Positions 24,787 through 31,980 of a DNA stretch of 35,000 nt are shown here, piece by piece; within the stretch, counting starts at the first letter, position 1; every line of letters starts with the position of its first letter. The notes below the pieces were generated by a model that was not told where the DNA came from, ran no database searches, and was given only the letters and a program-made list of their open reading frames with translations. A program made the position numbers and the translations under genes. The stretch lies in contig NZ_BCNS01000158.1 of assembly GCF_001528745.1 (NCBI RefSeq), positions 1-35,000 on the forward strand, in the 5' to 3' direction. The DNA is from Marinobacterium profundum (GTDB taxonomy: Bacteria; Pseudomonadota; Gammaproteobacteria; Pseudomonadales; Balneatricaceae).

Positions 24787-25626
24787 ATGAAACGTTTCCC
24801 CATAAAATCCATCGTTGCCGCCTGCGCCATCGCGCTGGCCAGCTCACCCCTTATTGCAACCGCCGCAGGCGACCCGCCTTCGGATCTCTGGGCCAAGGCA
24901 TCGCTAACCACGACCTACACACTTAATCGACACCTCAACCCCTTCGATATCGAAGCCGAGGTCAATGAGGGCGTCGCCACCCTGCGCGGTACCGTGGAAA
25001 GTGCCGTCGAACGCGATCTGGCCGAGGAGCTTGCCCGTGGCATCGATGGCATCACAGAGGTAAACAATGAGCTAATGGTCGATGTGGATGTTCCCCGACA
25101 CCTGAGCCAGGCTGGGGAAGGCACCGAGCGCAGCTTCACCCGCAGGGTAGAAGATGCCAACCTCACCGCCAAGGTGAAATCACAGCTGCTGTGGCACAGA
25201 ACCACCGGGGGTCTGGCGATCAATGTTGATACCCGCAACACCAGGGTCACGCTGTCCGGCAATGTCGATTCCCAGGCCGAAGCCGAACTGGCCGAACAGA
25301 TCGCACTCAATACCCACGAAGTTAGCAGCGTGGACAACCAGCTGACAGTCGGAGGTGCTGAGGCAACGCTCGCCGGCAAAGCGGAGGCCAAGTCGAAAGA
25401 AGTCGCCAAACAGGTCAGTGACGGCTGGATTACCGCCAAGGTGAAGTCGGCACTGCTGTATAACCGCAATGTCGACGGCAGCGACATCGATGTTGATACC
25501 AAAGAAGGCGTCGTCAGTCTGCATGGTCAGGTCGACAGCGACTTCGAACGAGAACTGGCGATTAGCATCTCCAACAGTGTCAAGGGAGTGAAGTCAGTCA
25601 CTGCCCAGCTCTCCACCGGCAGTTAA
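24787..25626 (+). CDS. Periplasmic protein with three BON domains
   Basis: The 279-residue protein has a cleavable signal peptide (residues 1-27, SPLIATAAG). Three BON domains follow, at about 35-92, 120-188 and 213-278. Each has the GVATLRG, RVTLSGN or GVVSLHG turn and a hydrophobic VxSVxN-type ending. BON domains bind phospholipids or other envelope components, as in OsmY and DolP. Three domains is one more than OsmY or DolP. GGAGG lies 6-7 nt before the ATG. It is the first gene after the sigma-54 promoter and probably the main output of the two-component system. A role in outer-membrane or osmotic stress is inferred. Confidence 0.9.
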   Translation: MKRFPIKSIVAACAIALASSPLIATAAGDPPSDLWAKASLTTTYTLNRHLNPFDIEAEVNEGVATLRGTVESAVERDLAEELARGIDGITEVNNELMVDVDVPRHLSQAGEGTERSFTRRVEDANLTAKVKSQLLWHRTTGGLAINVDTRNTRVTLSGNVDSQAEAELAEQIALNTHEVSSVDNQLTVGGAEATLAGKAEAKSKEVAKQVSDGWITAKVKSALLYNRNVDGSDIDVDTKEGVVSLHGQVDSDFERELAISISNSVKGVKSVTAQLSTGS

Positions 25627-25645
25627 TCTGAACTACAGTGATTAG

Positions 25646-25676
25646 GGCAGCGCACTCGGTGCCTGAGTGCGCTGCC
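25646..25676 (+). promoter_or_regulatory. 12-bp perfect hairpin between the BON and YqjD-like genes
   Basis: GGCAGCGCACTC (25646-25657) pairs perfectly with GAGTGCGCTGCC (25665-25676) around a 7-nt loop, 19 nt after the BON stop. No T-run follows. It could stabilise a separate BON mRNA or cause partial termination, giving higher BON expression than the downstream genes. Confidence 0.6.
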
Positions 25677-25713
25677 GATCTGGATGTTCTCCGGATATAG
25701 GAGGGGAAACACA

Positions 25714-25992
25714 ATGAACAAACCGAATTCTGTCGACAGCGAAGCTTCCGTTCAGGAGGGTGCAACACTCTCCCGACGCGTCGCCGACGATCTGCATGAA
25801 CGCATAGAACAGGCCGCCAAAGTGGGTGAAGAACTCGAACATGGACTGCACGAACGCGGAGAACAGCTAACCGACAAAAGCCGCGATCTCAACACTAGCC
25901 TCACGCAGATTGTTCGCGACAATCCCTGGGCGGTCGTGGGCGGCTCCGTAGCCCTGGGTATCCTGATCGGCGTGCTGACACGACGCCGCTGA
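25714..25992 (+). CDS. YqjD/ElaB-like (DUF883) membrane-anchored protein
   Basis: This 92-residue protein has a long charged, amphipathic helix (residues 15-65). A single C-terminal membrane segment and the family ending follow (VRDNPWAVVGGSVALGIL, then GVLTRRR). E. coli YqjD, ElaB and YgaM of this family sit in the inner membrane by this tail and bind ribosomes in stationary phase. ATG 25714 is chosen for its GGAGG element; the frame is open from 25684. It is followed by the YqjE-like gene after 3 nt. Confidence 0.88.
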   Translation: MNKPNSVDSEASVQEGATLSRRVADDLHERIEQAAKVGEELEHGLHERGEQLTDKSRDLNTSLTQIVRDNPWAVVGGSVALGILIGVLTRRR

Positions 25993-25995
25993 CAC

Positions 25996-26415
25996 ATGAA
26001 GCAGTCAACAGACGCCGCCTCCCAGGACCCTGCCGATCCCGCCACACCCGAACCCTTGTCACTGACCGAAGCGGTTGCCGGTGTTTTCGCCACCACCCGG
26101 CAACACCTCGCCCAACTGCTCACTCTGCTCACTCTGGAGTTTCGCTACGCCGGCTTGATGCTGGGCATGACACTGGCAATGGCGCTGATCGGTGCCCTGG
26201 CGGCATTCAGTGCCTGGGGCCTGATGCTGGCCGCAGCCCTTAGCGGCCTGCTGGCACTGGGCTGGAGCTGGAGCCTGGCGCTAAGCAGCCTGGCTCTGGC
26301 CAACGTTTTACTGGCGCTAATATCACTGTGGCTGATGCGCCGCGCACTGACGCGCATTGACCTAGAGAGTACCCGGCGGGCGCTGGGACTGGACCTGCCG
26401 AATGATCCCGACTAG
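25996..26415 (+). CDS. YqjE-like/phage-holin-superfamily membrane protein
   Basis: A 139-residue protein with an acidic, disordered N-terminus (residues 1-35), an amphipathic helix, and two or three membrane segments (about 55-75, 78-98 and 100-114). It belongs to the YqjE family, annotated by similarity as a 'phage holin superfamily' protein. Nothing here suggests a phage. In E. coli yqjD, yqjE and yqjK are adjacent, as here. Function unknown; a membrane-shaping or stress role is plausible. It starts 3 nt after the YqjD-like stop and overlaps the next gene by 14 bp. Confidence 0.82.
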   Translation: MKQSTDAASQDPADPATPEPLSLTEAVAGVFATTRQHLAQLLTLLTLEFRYAGLMLGMTLAMALIGALAAFSAWGLMLAAALSGLLALGWSWSLALSSLALANVLLALISLWLMRRALTRIDLESTRRALGLDLPNDPD

Positions 26416-26656
26416 AGCACAGCTGCGTCGCCAGGAGCTGCAGGTATTCCAGGCACGGCAACAGGCGCAACAGGCACGGGAGCAGTTGCGTCAATCGATC
26501 CGCACAGGGGCAACCTCGCCCCCCGGTCTGATCGCGGGTTTTGCCCTTGGATTGAGTATCGGCCGCTCAGTAGCGGCTCCCCCTGGCGACGGCAATGGAT
26601 CTGCTCGTATCCTTAATTTATTACGTTTGCTGCTGCCGTTGCTGCGTCTGTTATGA
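26402..26656 (+). CDS. Small YqjK-like protein (84 aa)
   Basis: The N-terminal half is a charged, glutamine-rich coiled coil (residues 6-32, many RQ/AQQ repeats). A glycine/alanine hydrophobic segment (PGLIAGFALGLSIGRSVAA) follows, with a leucine-rich tail. The order YqjD, YqjE, then a coiled-coil-plus-membrane protein equals E. coli yqjDEK, but I see no firm sequence match to YqjK, so the name rests on layout. It overlaps the YqjE-like gene by 14 bp, indicating translational coupling. Confidence 0.65.
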   Translation: MIPTRAQLRRQELQVFQARQQAQQAREQLRQSIRTGATSPPGLIAGFALGLSIGRSVAAPPGDGNGSARILNLLRLLLPLLRLL

Positions 26657-26692
26657 ACGCAATAGTGGCACCCGAACGGTACGAGGACAGAC

Positions 26693-27838
26693 ATGACAGC
26701 TTCCGATAAACAGCTCCCGCTCCCCGCCACAACCGGAGACAACTCTCACGGGGATAACGGGAACGCCGACTCCGCCATGCCGGTCAGCGCTCCAGTCGAA
26801 ACAGGCTGGAGCCGCATCGAAACCCGGCTTCTGATTGTTCTGACCCTGCTGGCGGTGGTCTATACTCTGGCGTTGGCCCAGCTATTGCTGGTCCCCATCG
26901 CTCTGGCCTTCCTGTTGAGCCTGGTACTGGCCCCGGTCATGCGCTGGCTGGTACGGATACGCATCCCCCGCCCGCTAAGTGCTGCCGTCATAGTGTTGCT
27001 GCTGCTGTCAGGACTCAATTACGGCATATCGCAATCCATCGATCCGCTCAGCGCCTGGTTCGAACGGGCGCCCAGGTTACTTAAGCAGCTGGAGCGCAAG
27101 ATCAACCCAATCAAGAAAACCGTCGAAGACATGAGCAAGGCCGCCGATCAGGTTGACCGCATCGCGTCCGTCAACCCGGTCCAAACCGTTGAGGTCAAGG
27201 GCATCAGCTTGTCGGAGATGATGTATTCCAATGCGCGCGGTCTGGCGACCGGCGCCGTTACGACCACCCTGCTGCTGTATTTCATTCTTTCCTGGGGACC
27301 GCTGATGCTTAAGCGCATCAGTCACTTGCAGAAAAGGGAGGGCCGGCGCGATCACTTTATCGAACTTTCCGTGATCCTCGAGGCGGAGATATCAAAATAC
27401 CTGTCCTGCATCACCCTGGTCAATTTTGGTCTGGGCAGCTTTGTTGCCGCCGCCCTGTACCTGTTTGGCATGCCCAATCCCCTGTTATGGGGTGCAGTCG
27501 CTGGCCTGCTGAACTTTATTCCCTATCTCGGCGGGCTGGTTACTGCGCTTTTACTCGGCGCCACCGCCCTGCTGACCTTCGACGGCCTCGCCCTGCCCTC
27601 AATGGTGGTGGCCACCTTTGCTCTGCTCACCATCATCGAAGGGCAGATTGTCACCCCGCTGGTTCTGGGTCACCGCCTGTCCCTCAATCCTCTGATGGTA
27701 TTCCTCAGCGTCCTGTTCTGGTTCTGGCTCTGGGGTGTGGCCGGCGCCCTGATGGCGGTACCTATGCTTATAACGCTCAAGCTGGTGGGTGACCGGGTAG
27801 ATGCGCTGCGGCCCATCGCCGTTATCACCCAGCGCTAA
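26693..27838 (+). CDS. AI-2E family transporter (PerM/YdiK/TqsA superfamily)
   Basis: This 381-residue protein has a hydrophilic N-terminal tail of about 40 residues, then eight expected membrane segments. A long loop with a helix-rich region sits at about 125-180. The family hallmarks are the central LLWGAVAGLLNFIPYLGGLV motif and the closing VGDRVDALRPI. Members include the AI-2 exporter TqsA, but many transport other substrates or help in ion and osmotic tolerance. It is co-transcribed with the BON and YqjDE-like genes, 36 nt after the previous stop, which argues for an envelope-stress role rather than quorum signalling. Confidence 0.88.
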   Translation: MTASDKQLPLPATTGDNSHGDNGNADSAMPVSAPVETGWSRIETRLLIVLTLLAVVYTLALAQLLLVPIALAFLLSLVLAPVMRWLVRIRIPRPLSAAVIVLLLLSGLNYGISQSIDPLSAWFERAPRLLKQLERKINPIKKTVEDMSKAADQVDRIASVNPVQTVEVKGISLSEMMYSNARGLATGAVTTTLLLYFILSWGPLMLKRISHLQKREGRRDHFIELSVILEAEISKYLSCITLVNFGLGSFVAAALYLFGMPNPLLWGAVAGLLNFIPYLGGLVTALLLGATALLTFDGLALPSMVVATFALLTIIEGQIVTPLVLGHRLSLNPLMVFLSVLFWFWLWGVAGALMAVPMLITLKLVGDRVDALRPIAVITQR

Positions 27839-27841
27839 GCC

Positions 27842-29242
27842 ATGCAGCACCCCCAGAGTACCTGGCTGTTGTTCGGCTTTGCCATCAGCCTTGTCGCAGG
27901 CTGCAGCACCAGCCCGAGGCTGGAAACGGGACAACAGGATCCCCACCCCGTCGCTCATCCCCTGGTGCTGCTTGATGGCGGACGACGGGCGGCAAGTCCG
28001 CAGGAATACCAGGACCTGCTGCAAGACGATGCCCCAGAGGCCAATACGAGGATCATGCTCGATCAACTGATCAGTCTGTCCCAGGAATTGAGTGGCAGCG
28101 CCCTGGTCGCTGGCAATGAAGCCCGCCTGTTGATCGACGGGCCCTCTACCTTCAAATTGATGTTCGAAGATATCGAGCAGGCAAAAGAAAGCATCCACCT
28201 GGAAACCTTTATCCTTGCAGACGCCGCCATTGGCCAGGCGCTGCTCGAACGGCTGATCGCCAGCCGTCGCAGAGGTGTGGAAGTACGTCTGCTTATTGAT
28301 GCCATCGGCAGCTTCGACCTGCCCGCAGACTTCATTGAACAACTGCGTGATCAGGACATTGAGCTGCGCAAGTTTCATCCGGTAAACCCCGCCGTGGACC
28401 CGCGGATCTGGCGCAGCAACAACCGCAATCACCGCAAGCTACTGGTCATCGACGGCAAGATCGCTTACAGCGGCGGCATCAACTTCTCCGGCGCCTACGG
28501 CCAGGGGTCATTTTCGGCAACATCGAGCGAAGACACTACTGAGCTGGCGTGGCGCGATACCCATCTGCGTATCGTCGGCCCGGTAGTACATCAGTTTCAG
28601 CGCCAGTTTCTGACAATCTGGAACAAGGACTTGCCACAACCGGAGCAGCTGCAGGGCAGCGGTCATTTCCCCACCATAGAATCACTCGGCAATATGATGG
28701 CGGGGGTGATCACCAGCAGCGGCGGCGACAGTGATGAATTCGATATCTATGCCATCCTGGCGGCCGCCATCAGCCATGCACAGGAAAAAGTCTGGATAAC
28801 CCAGGCTTATTTCGCCCCGGATGCACCCTTTATAGACATCATCAAAGCCGCAGCCAAGCGGGGTGCCGATGTACGCCTGCTACTACCGGGCATGACAGAT
28901 GTTCCCTTGCTGACAGAGGCATCCCGCGCCAGCTATGAGGATCTACTGGCAGCCGGAGTACGCATTTACGAACGCAAGGGCTCAATGCTGCATGCCAAGA
29001 CCATTGTCGTCGACAGTGTCTGGAGCAGCATAGGTTCAACCAACCTGGACTTCCGCAGTTTCGTGCATAACTACGAACTCAACACAGTGATTATCGACAG
29101 GGATTTTGGCCGTGCAATGGACAAACTGTTTCTGGTGGATTTGCAGCACGCCGACGAAATAAGCCTCCAGGTCTGGCGGCAACGCCCTGTGCTGCAGCGA
29201 CTCAAAGAGGGCCTGGGAAATCTTTTCCGGCGCTGGATGTAA
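27842..29242 (+). CDS. Lipoprotein phospholipase D / cardiolipin synthase-like protein
   Basis: This 466-residue protein begins with a lipoprotein signal (ISLVAGC, lipid-attached Cys21) and has two HKD motifs: NHRKLLVIDGKIAYSGGIN (His197) and LHAKTIVVDSVWSSIGSTN (His384). Both catalytic sites are intact. Cardiolipin synthases of the ClsC/ClsA type use this pair to transfer a phosphatidyl group. The lipobox would place it on the periplasmic side, unlike membrane-spanning ClsA. It is 3 nt after the AI-2E gene, so the operon probably couples membrane lipid remodelling to the two-component signal. A secreted PLD acting on other lipids is the alternative. Confidence 0.88.
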   Translation: MQHPQSTWLLFGFAISLVAGCSTSPRLETGQQDPHPVAHPLVLLDGGRRAASPQEYQDLLQDDAPEANTRIMLDQLISLSQELSGSALVAGNEARLLIDGPSTFKLMFEDIEQAKESIHLETFILADAAIGQALLERLIASRRRGVEVRLLIDAIGSFDLPADFIEQLRDQDIELRKFHPVNPAVDPRIWRSNNRNHRKLLVIDGKIAYSGGINFSGAYGQGSFSATSSEDTTELAWRDTHLRIVGPVVHQFQRQFLTIWNKDLPQPEQLQGSGHFPTIESLGNMMAGVITSSGGDSDEFDIYAILAAAISHAQEKVWITQAYFAPDAPFIDIIKAAAKRGADVRLLLPGMTDVPLLTEASRASYEDLLAAGVRIYERKGSMLHAKTIVVDSVWSSIGSTNLDFRSFVHNYELNTVIIDRDFGRAMDKLFLVDLQHADEISLQVWRQRPVLQRLKEGLGNLFRRWM

Positions 29243-29248
29243 ACGCGC

Positions 29249-30580
29249 TTAGTCGCGGGAACGGCGCCAGAATTTGCGCATCATCGGCTTAACGCTGACG
29301 CCGTGAACCAGGATCGACAGCGCGACCACCACCAGCGTCAGATGAATCAGTTCCACGGCCAGCTCTTCGTCGATGCCGTGCTCGATGGCGTACATCAGAT
29401 AGTACAGCGAGCCGATACCACGCACACCGAACCAGGACGCCAGACCGCGTATCCGCCACGGAGTTCGGCTGCCCGCCAACCCCACCATCACGCTCAGGGG
29501 GCGAGCGACGGTAAACAGGAACAGCGCCAGCGCCGTGGCGCGCCAGCTCCAGGAGTCGAGAAACAGCATGCCACCTATCAGCAGGATCAGCACCAGCTCG
29601 GACAAGCGTTCGAGATGTTCCTTGAACACCAGAGCGCCGGCACTGACATGGGCCGACCCCGGCTCGACCAGCAGCGGCGGTGCCGCTGGTGCCTGCGGTG
29701 TCGTCGGCACCGGCTGCGCCTCTGCAAGTTTCAATTCGGTCTGGCGCAAGGCCACGGCCGCGAAGAAAACCGCCAGAAATCCCCATGCACTTATCCACAG
29801 GCAAATGCCGTACACCAACCCAATCAACCCCAGGCCCAGAAAATCATTCAGCAGCTCGATATGGCGCCCGCTGCTGCGTACGTACCGACTTATGTAAGCG
29901 AGTCCCCAACCGGCCACCCCGCCCACAACTAGCGCAGCCGCCGTGGCCCAGAATACATCCACCAGCCACCAGCGCTGCCCGAAAAGGCCCAGATCATGCA
30001 GCCCGAGCAGGCCAAGACCCAGCATGACGAACGGGAAGGCGCTGCCATCATTCATCCCCGCCTCACAGGTCAGGGTAAAACGCAGCCGGTCCCGATCCTC
30101 GGCATGACGAATTTGCACTTCGGTTGCCAGCACAGGATCGGTCGGCGCCAGTATGGCTCCCAGCAGCACGGCCGCCCCCAGCGACAGCCCCAAAACATAA
30201 TGGCCAAAACCCGCCACCAGCACCACGGTCACCGTCATGGACACAAATGCCAGTAGCACCGGTGAGCGCCAGCGCACCCAGCTGACCGGCACTGGCATTT
30301 TTACGCCGGCGGAAAACAGCGATATCAGCACTACAACTTCGGTAAGCACCTCCAGCAGGGCCGATTGCTCCAGCGGGTTGAAATGAAAAAGCCCGAATCC
30401 GGTGGGCCCCACCAGCAGCCCCACGGACAGATACAGCATCGCCGAAGTCACTGCAAAACGCTTGATCATTGGGGAAGTCAGCCCCATGGCGAGCATCAGC
30501 CCACCGACCAGTACAAACCAGCCGGCACTACCCATGAGGGTGAATCGAGACCTTTCGGCCGCAGCTAACATTATCAGCAA
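29249..30580 (-). CDS. CPA1-family Na+/H+ antiporter
   Basis: This membrane protein of about 440 residues has 12-13 segments. It contains the CPA1 core motifs APTDPVLATEVQ (about 145, the unwound ion-binding helix) and EAGMNDGSAFPFVMLG (about 170, with the conserved ND pair). It exchanges Na+ (or K+) for protons at the inner membrane. A 20-30-residue proline/alanine insertion (TTPQAPAAPPLL near 300) lies between helices. It is convergent with the PLD gene, only 6 nt apart. The start is uncertain: ATG 30571 or 30535, or TTG 30580, none with a clear ribosome binding site. Confidence 0.88.
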   Translation of the reverse strand: MLIMLAAAERSRFTLMGSAGWFVLVGGLMLAMGLTSPMIKRFAVTSAMLYLSVGLLVGPTGFGLFHFNPLEQSALLEVLTEVVVLISLFSAGVKMPVPVSWVRWRSPVLLAFVSMTVTVVLVAGFGHYVLGLSLGAAVLLGAILAPTDPVLATEVQIRHAEDRDRLRFTLTCEAGMNDGSAFPFVMLGLGLLGLHDLGLFGQRWWLVDVFWATAAALVVGGVAGWGLAYISRYVRSSGRHIELLNDFLGLGLIGLVYGICLWISAWGFLAVFFAAVALRQTELKLAEAQPVPTTPQAPAAPPLLVEPGSAHVSAGALVFKEHLERLSELVLILLIGGMLFLDSWSWRATALALFLFTVARPLSVMVGLAGSRTPWRIRGLASWFGVRGIGSLYYLMYAIEHGIDEELAVELIHLTLVVVALSILVHGVSVKPMMRKFWRRSRD

Positions 30581-30747
30581 AGGGGCTGAGCATTTTCATC
30601 CGTGGCATCCTGATTAGGTAGCGCTCCCTAAGGGAAGGCTCGCTCAGTATAGACGCCGCCGGCAGAACGCCCCGGGATGCAGGTTCCGCACGACACTGGC
30701 GCAGTCTGATACTGCCTGCAAACGGGCGAAAGGGCTGAGTGAGTCCT

Positions 30748-30768
30748 GAGCTATAAGCTGTAAGCCAA
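30748..30768. repeat. Degenerate heptad repeat R8
   Basis: GAGCTAT, AAGCTGT and AAGCCAA follow one another at 30748-30768 with a 7-bp period. The AAGCTGTAAG word is shared with R2 at 13667. It lies past the terminator of the TRAP gene. Confidence 0.5.
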
Positions 30769-30781
30769 AAGGGGTCAACTT

Positions 30782-30815
30782 AAAAGCCCCGCCGAGTTAA
30801 CCGGGCGGGGCTTTT
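30782..30815 (-). terminator. Rho-independent terminator of the TRAP gene
   Basis: AAAAGCCCCGCC (30782-30793) pairs with GGCGGGGCTTTT (30804-30815) with T-tracts on both strands. It starts 20 nt after the stop codon at 30835. It is nearly identical to the fdhA terminator at 20981. Confidence 0.88.
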
Positions 30816-30834
30816 TGTCTTGCCGAATCCGTGC

Positions 30835-31854
30835 TTAGATTTCGTCCCGTCCCAGTGCGCGCAACGCAGCATTAACTTTGCCCTTGCCGCCGACGCTGTC
30901 GTAGTACTTGGGCCAAACCTCCTGGGTCGCCTTTTCGATCCAGGCCTTTTCACCATCGGCAGGCTCGGTGATCTGCATGCCCTTGATGACCAGCCCCTGC
31001 TTAATGCGCTCTTCGGACTCTACCAGGAATTCAGCACTGAACTGGGTCGCCGCCTTGCCGGCTTCCAGCATGGCCTGCTGCGTGGCTGCGTCCTGATCCT
31101 GGAACACGGACTCGCTGACAATCAGTGGCTCGATGGAGAACAGGTAGCGCAGGTTGGTGATGTACTGCTGTACCTCATGAAAATTCATCGAGTGAATCGT
31201 CATATAGGGATTGTCCTGGCCATCGACCACTTTCTGCTGCAGCGCGGCAAAGGTTTCCGACCAGGCCATGGGCGTCGGGTTAATGCCCCAGGCCTTGTAG
31301 GTGTCGATCATGATGGCATTTTTGGGTACACGCACCAGCATGCCCTGCAGGTCTTCCAGCGTCTCGACGGGCTGCTTGGAGTTACTCAGCACCCGAAAGC
31401 CGGAGTAAGTCCAACCCAGAATACGCACACCAGTATCACGCACAGTATTCTCGACCAGCTCCTGGCCGATGGGGCCCTGGGTAAGGGCAATCGCCTCATC
31501 CAGGCTTTGCATCATGTAGGGCAGTGTCAGAATACCGACCGAAGGCGAAAAAGGCGTGATGTTGTTGATCGCCAGCAGGGAGAAATCGAGGGTACCCAGG
31601 GCGGCGTCATTGACCGTATCCTGCTCGCTGCCCAACTGGCCGTTCAGAAACAGGCGCACTGTATGCTTGCCCTGAGTACGCTCCTTCAACTCCTGGGCAA
31701 ACTGAATCCCCAGCGCTTCCTGCGGGCTGCCGCTGCTGTCACCCACAGCAATCTTGAACTCCTTGGCGTTCGCCTGGGTCACAGCCAAACTCAGGCACAG
31801 AACGCCTGCGGCCAGAGATATAAGGCTGGATACTTTAGTCTCGATCTTCATCAT
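30835..31854 (-). CDS. TRAP transporter substrate-binding protein, DctP family
   Basis: This 339-residue periplasmic protein (ATG 31854; AGGA 6 nt upstream) has a signal peptide of about 30 residues ending QANA before KEFKIAVGD. DctP-family hallmarks are FAQELKERTQGKHTVRLFLN, the FRVLSNSKQPVETLEDLQG stretch (containing the arginine that usually salt-bridges a substrate carboxylate) and VDGQDNPYMTI. It would capture an organic acid for a DctQM carrier. No dctQ or dctM lies in the window; upstream is ETF-QO and downstream a terminator, so it is an orphan. The substrate is unknown. The frame reaching 31971 is not used because its extra N-terminus precedes a good signal peptide. Confidence 0.9.
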   Translation of the reverse strand: MMKIETKVSSLISLAAGVLCLSLAVTQANAKEFKIAVGDSSGSPQEALGIQFAQELKERTQGKHTVRLFLNGQLGSEQDTVNDAALGTLDFSLLAINNITPFSPSVGILTLPYMMQSLDEAIALTQGPIGQELVENTVRDTGVRILGWTYSGFRVLSNSKQPVETLEDLQGMLVRVPKNAIMIDTYKAWGINPTPMAWSETFAALQQKVVDGQDNPYMTIHSMNFHEVQQYITNLRYLFSIEPLIVSESVFQDQDAATQQAMLEAGKAATQFSAEFLVESEERIKQGLVIKGMQITEPADGEKAWIEKATQEVWPKYYDSVGGKGKVNAALRALGRDEI

Positions 31855-31927
31855 GTTTCCTATTACTGGTACCGGTTTTATAACCGTTGATAGCCTGGCC
31901 CTGGGTTTTATAAAAAACAGGCCCCAC

Positions 31928-31963
31928 AAAAAAACGGCACAGCCCAATGACGGGACCATGCCG
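31928..31963 (-). terminator. Rho-independent terminator of the ETF-QO gene
   Basis: CGGCA (31935-31939) and TGCCG (31959-31963) form the base of a hairpin with an inner CCC/GGG stem; seven T follow on the minus strand. It lies 18 nt after the ETF-QO stop and separates it from the TRAP gene. Confidence 0.6.
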
Positions 31964-31980
31964 CGGAGCAAAAACGTCGC

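Noticed and set aside
25996-26415. Prophage remnant, because of the holin-superfamily similarity
   Set aside because: No phage genes adjoin it; the YqjD/YqjE/YqjK order explains it better.
26693-27838. Quorum-sensing (AI-2) export function
   Set aside because: The family name is broad; no luxS, lsr or other signalling genes are present and the operon context is envelope-related.
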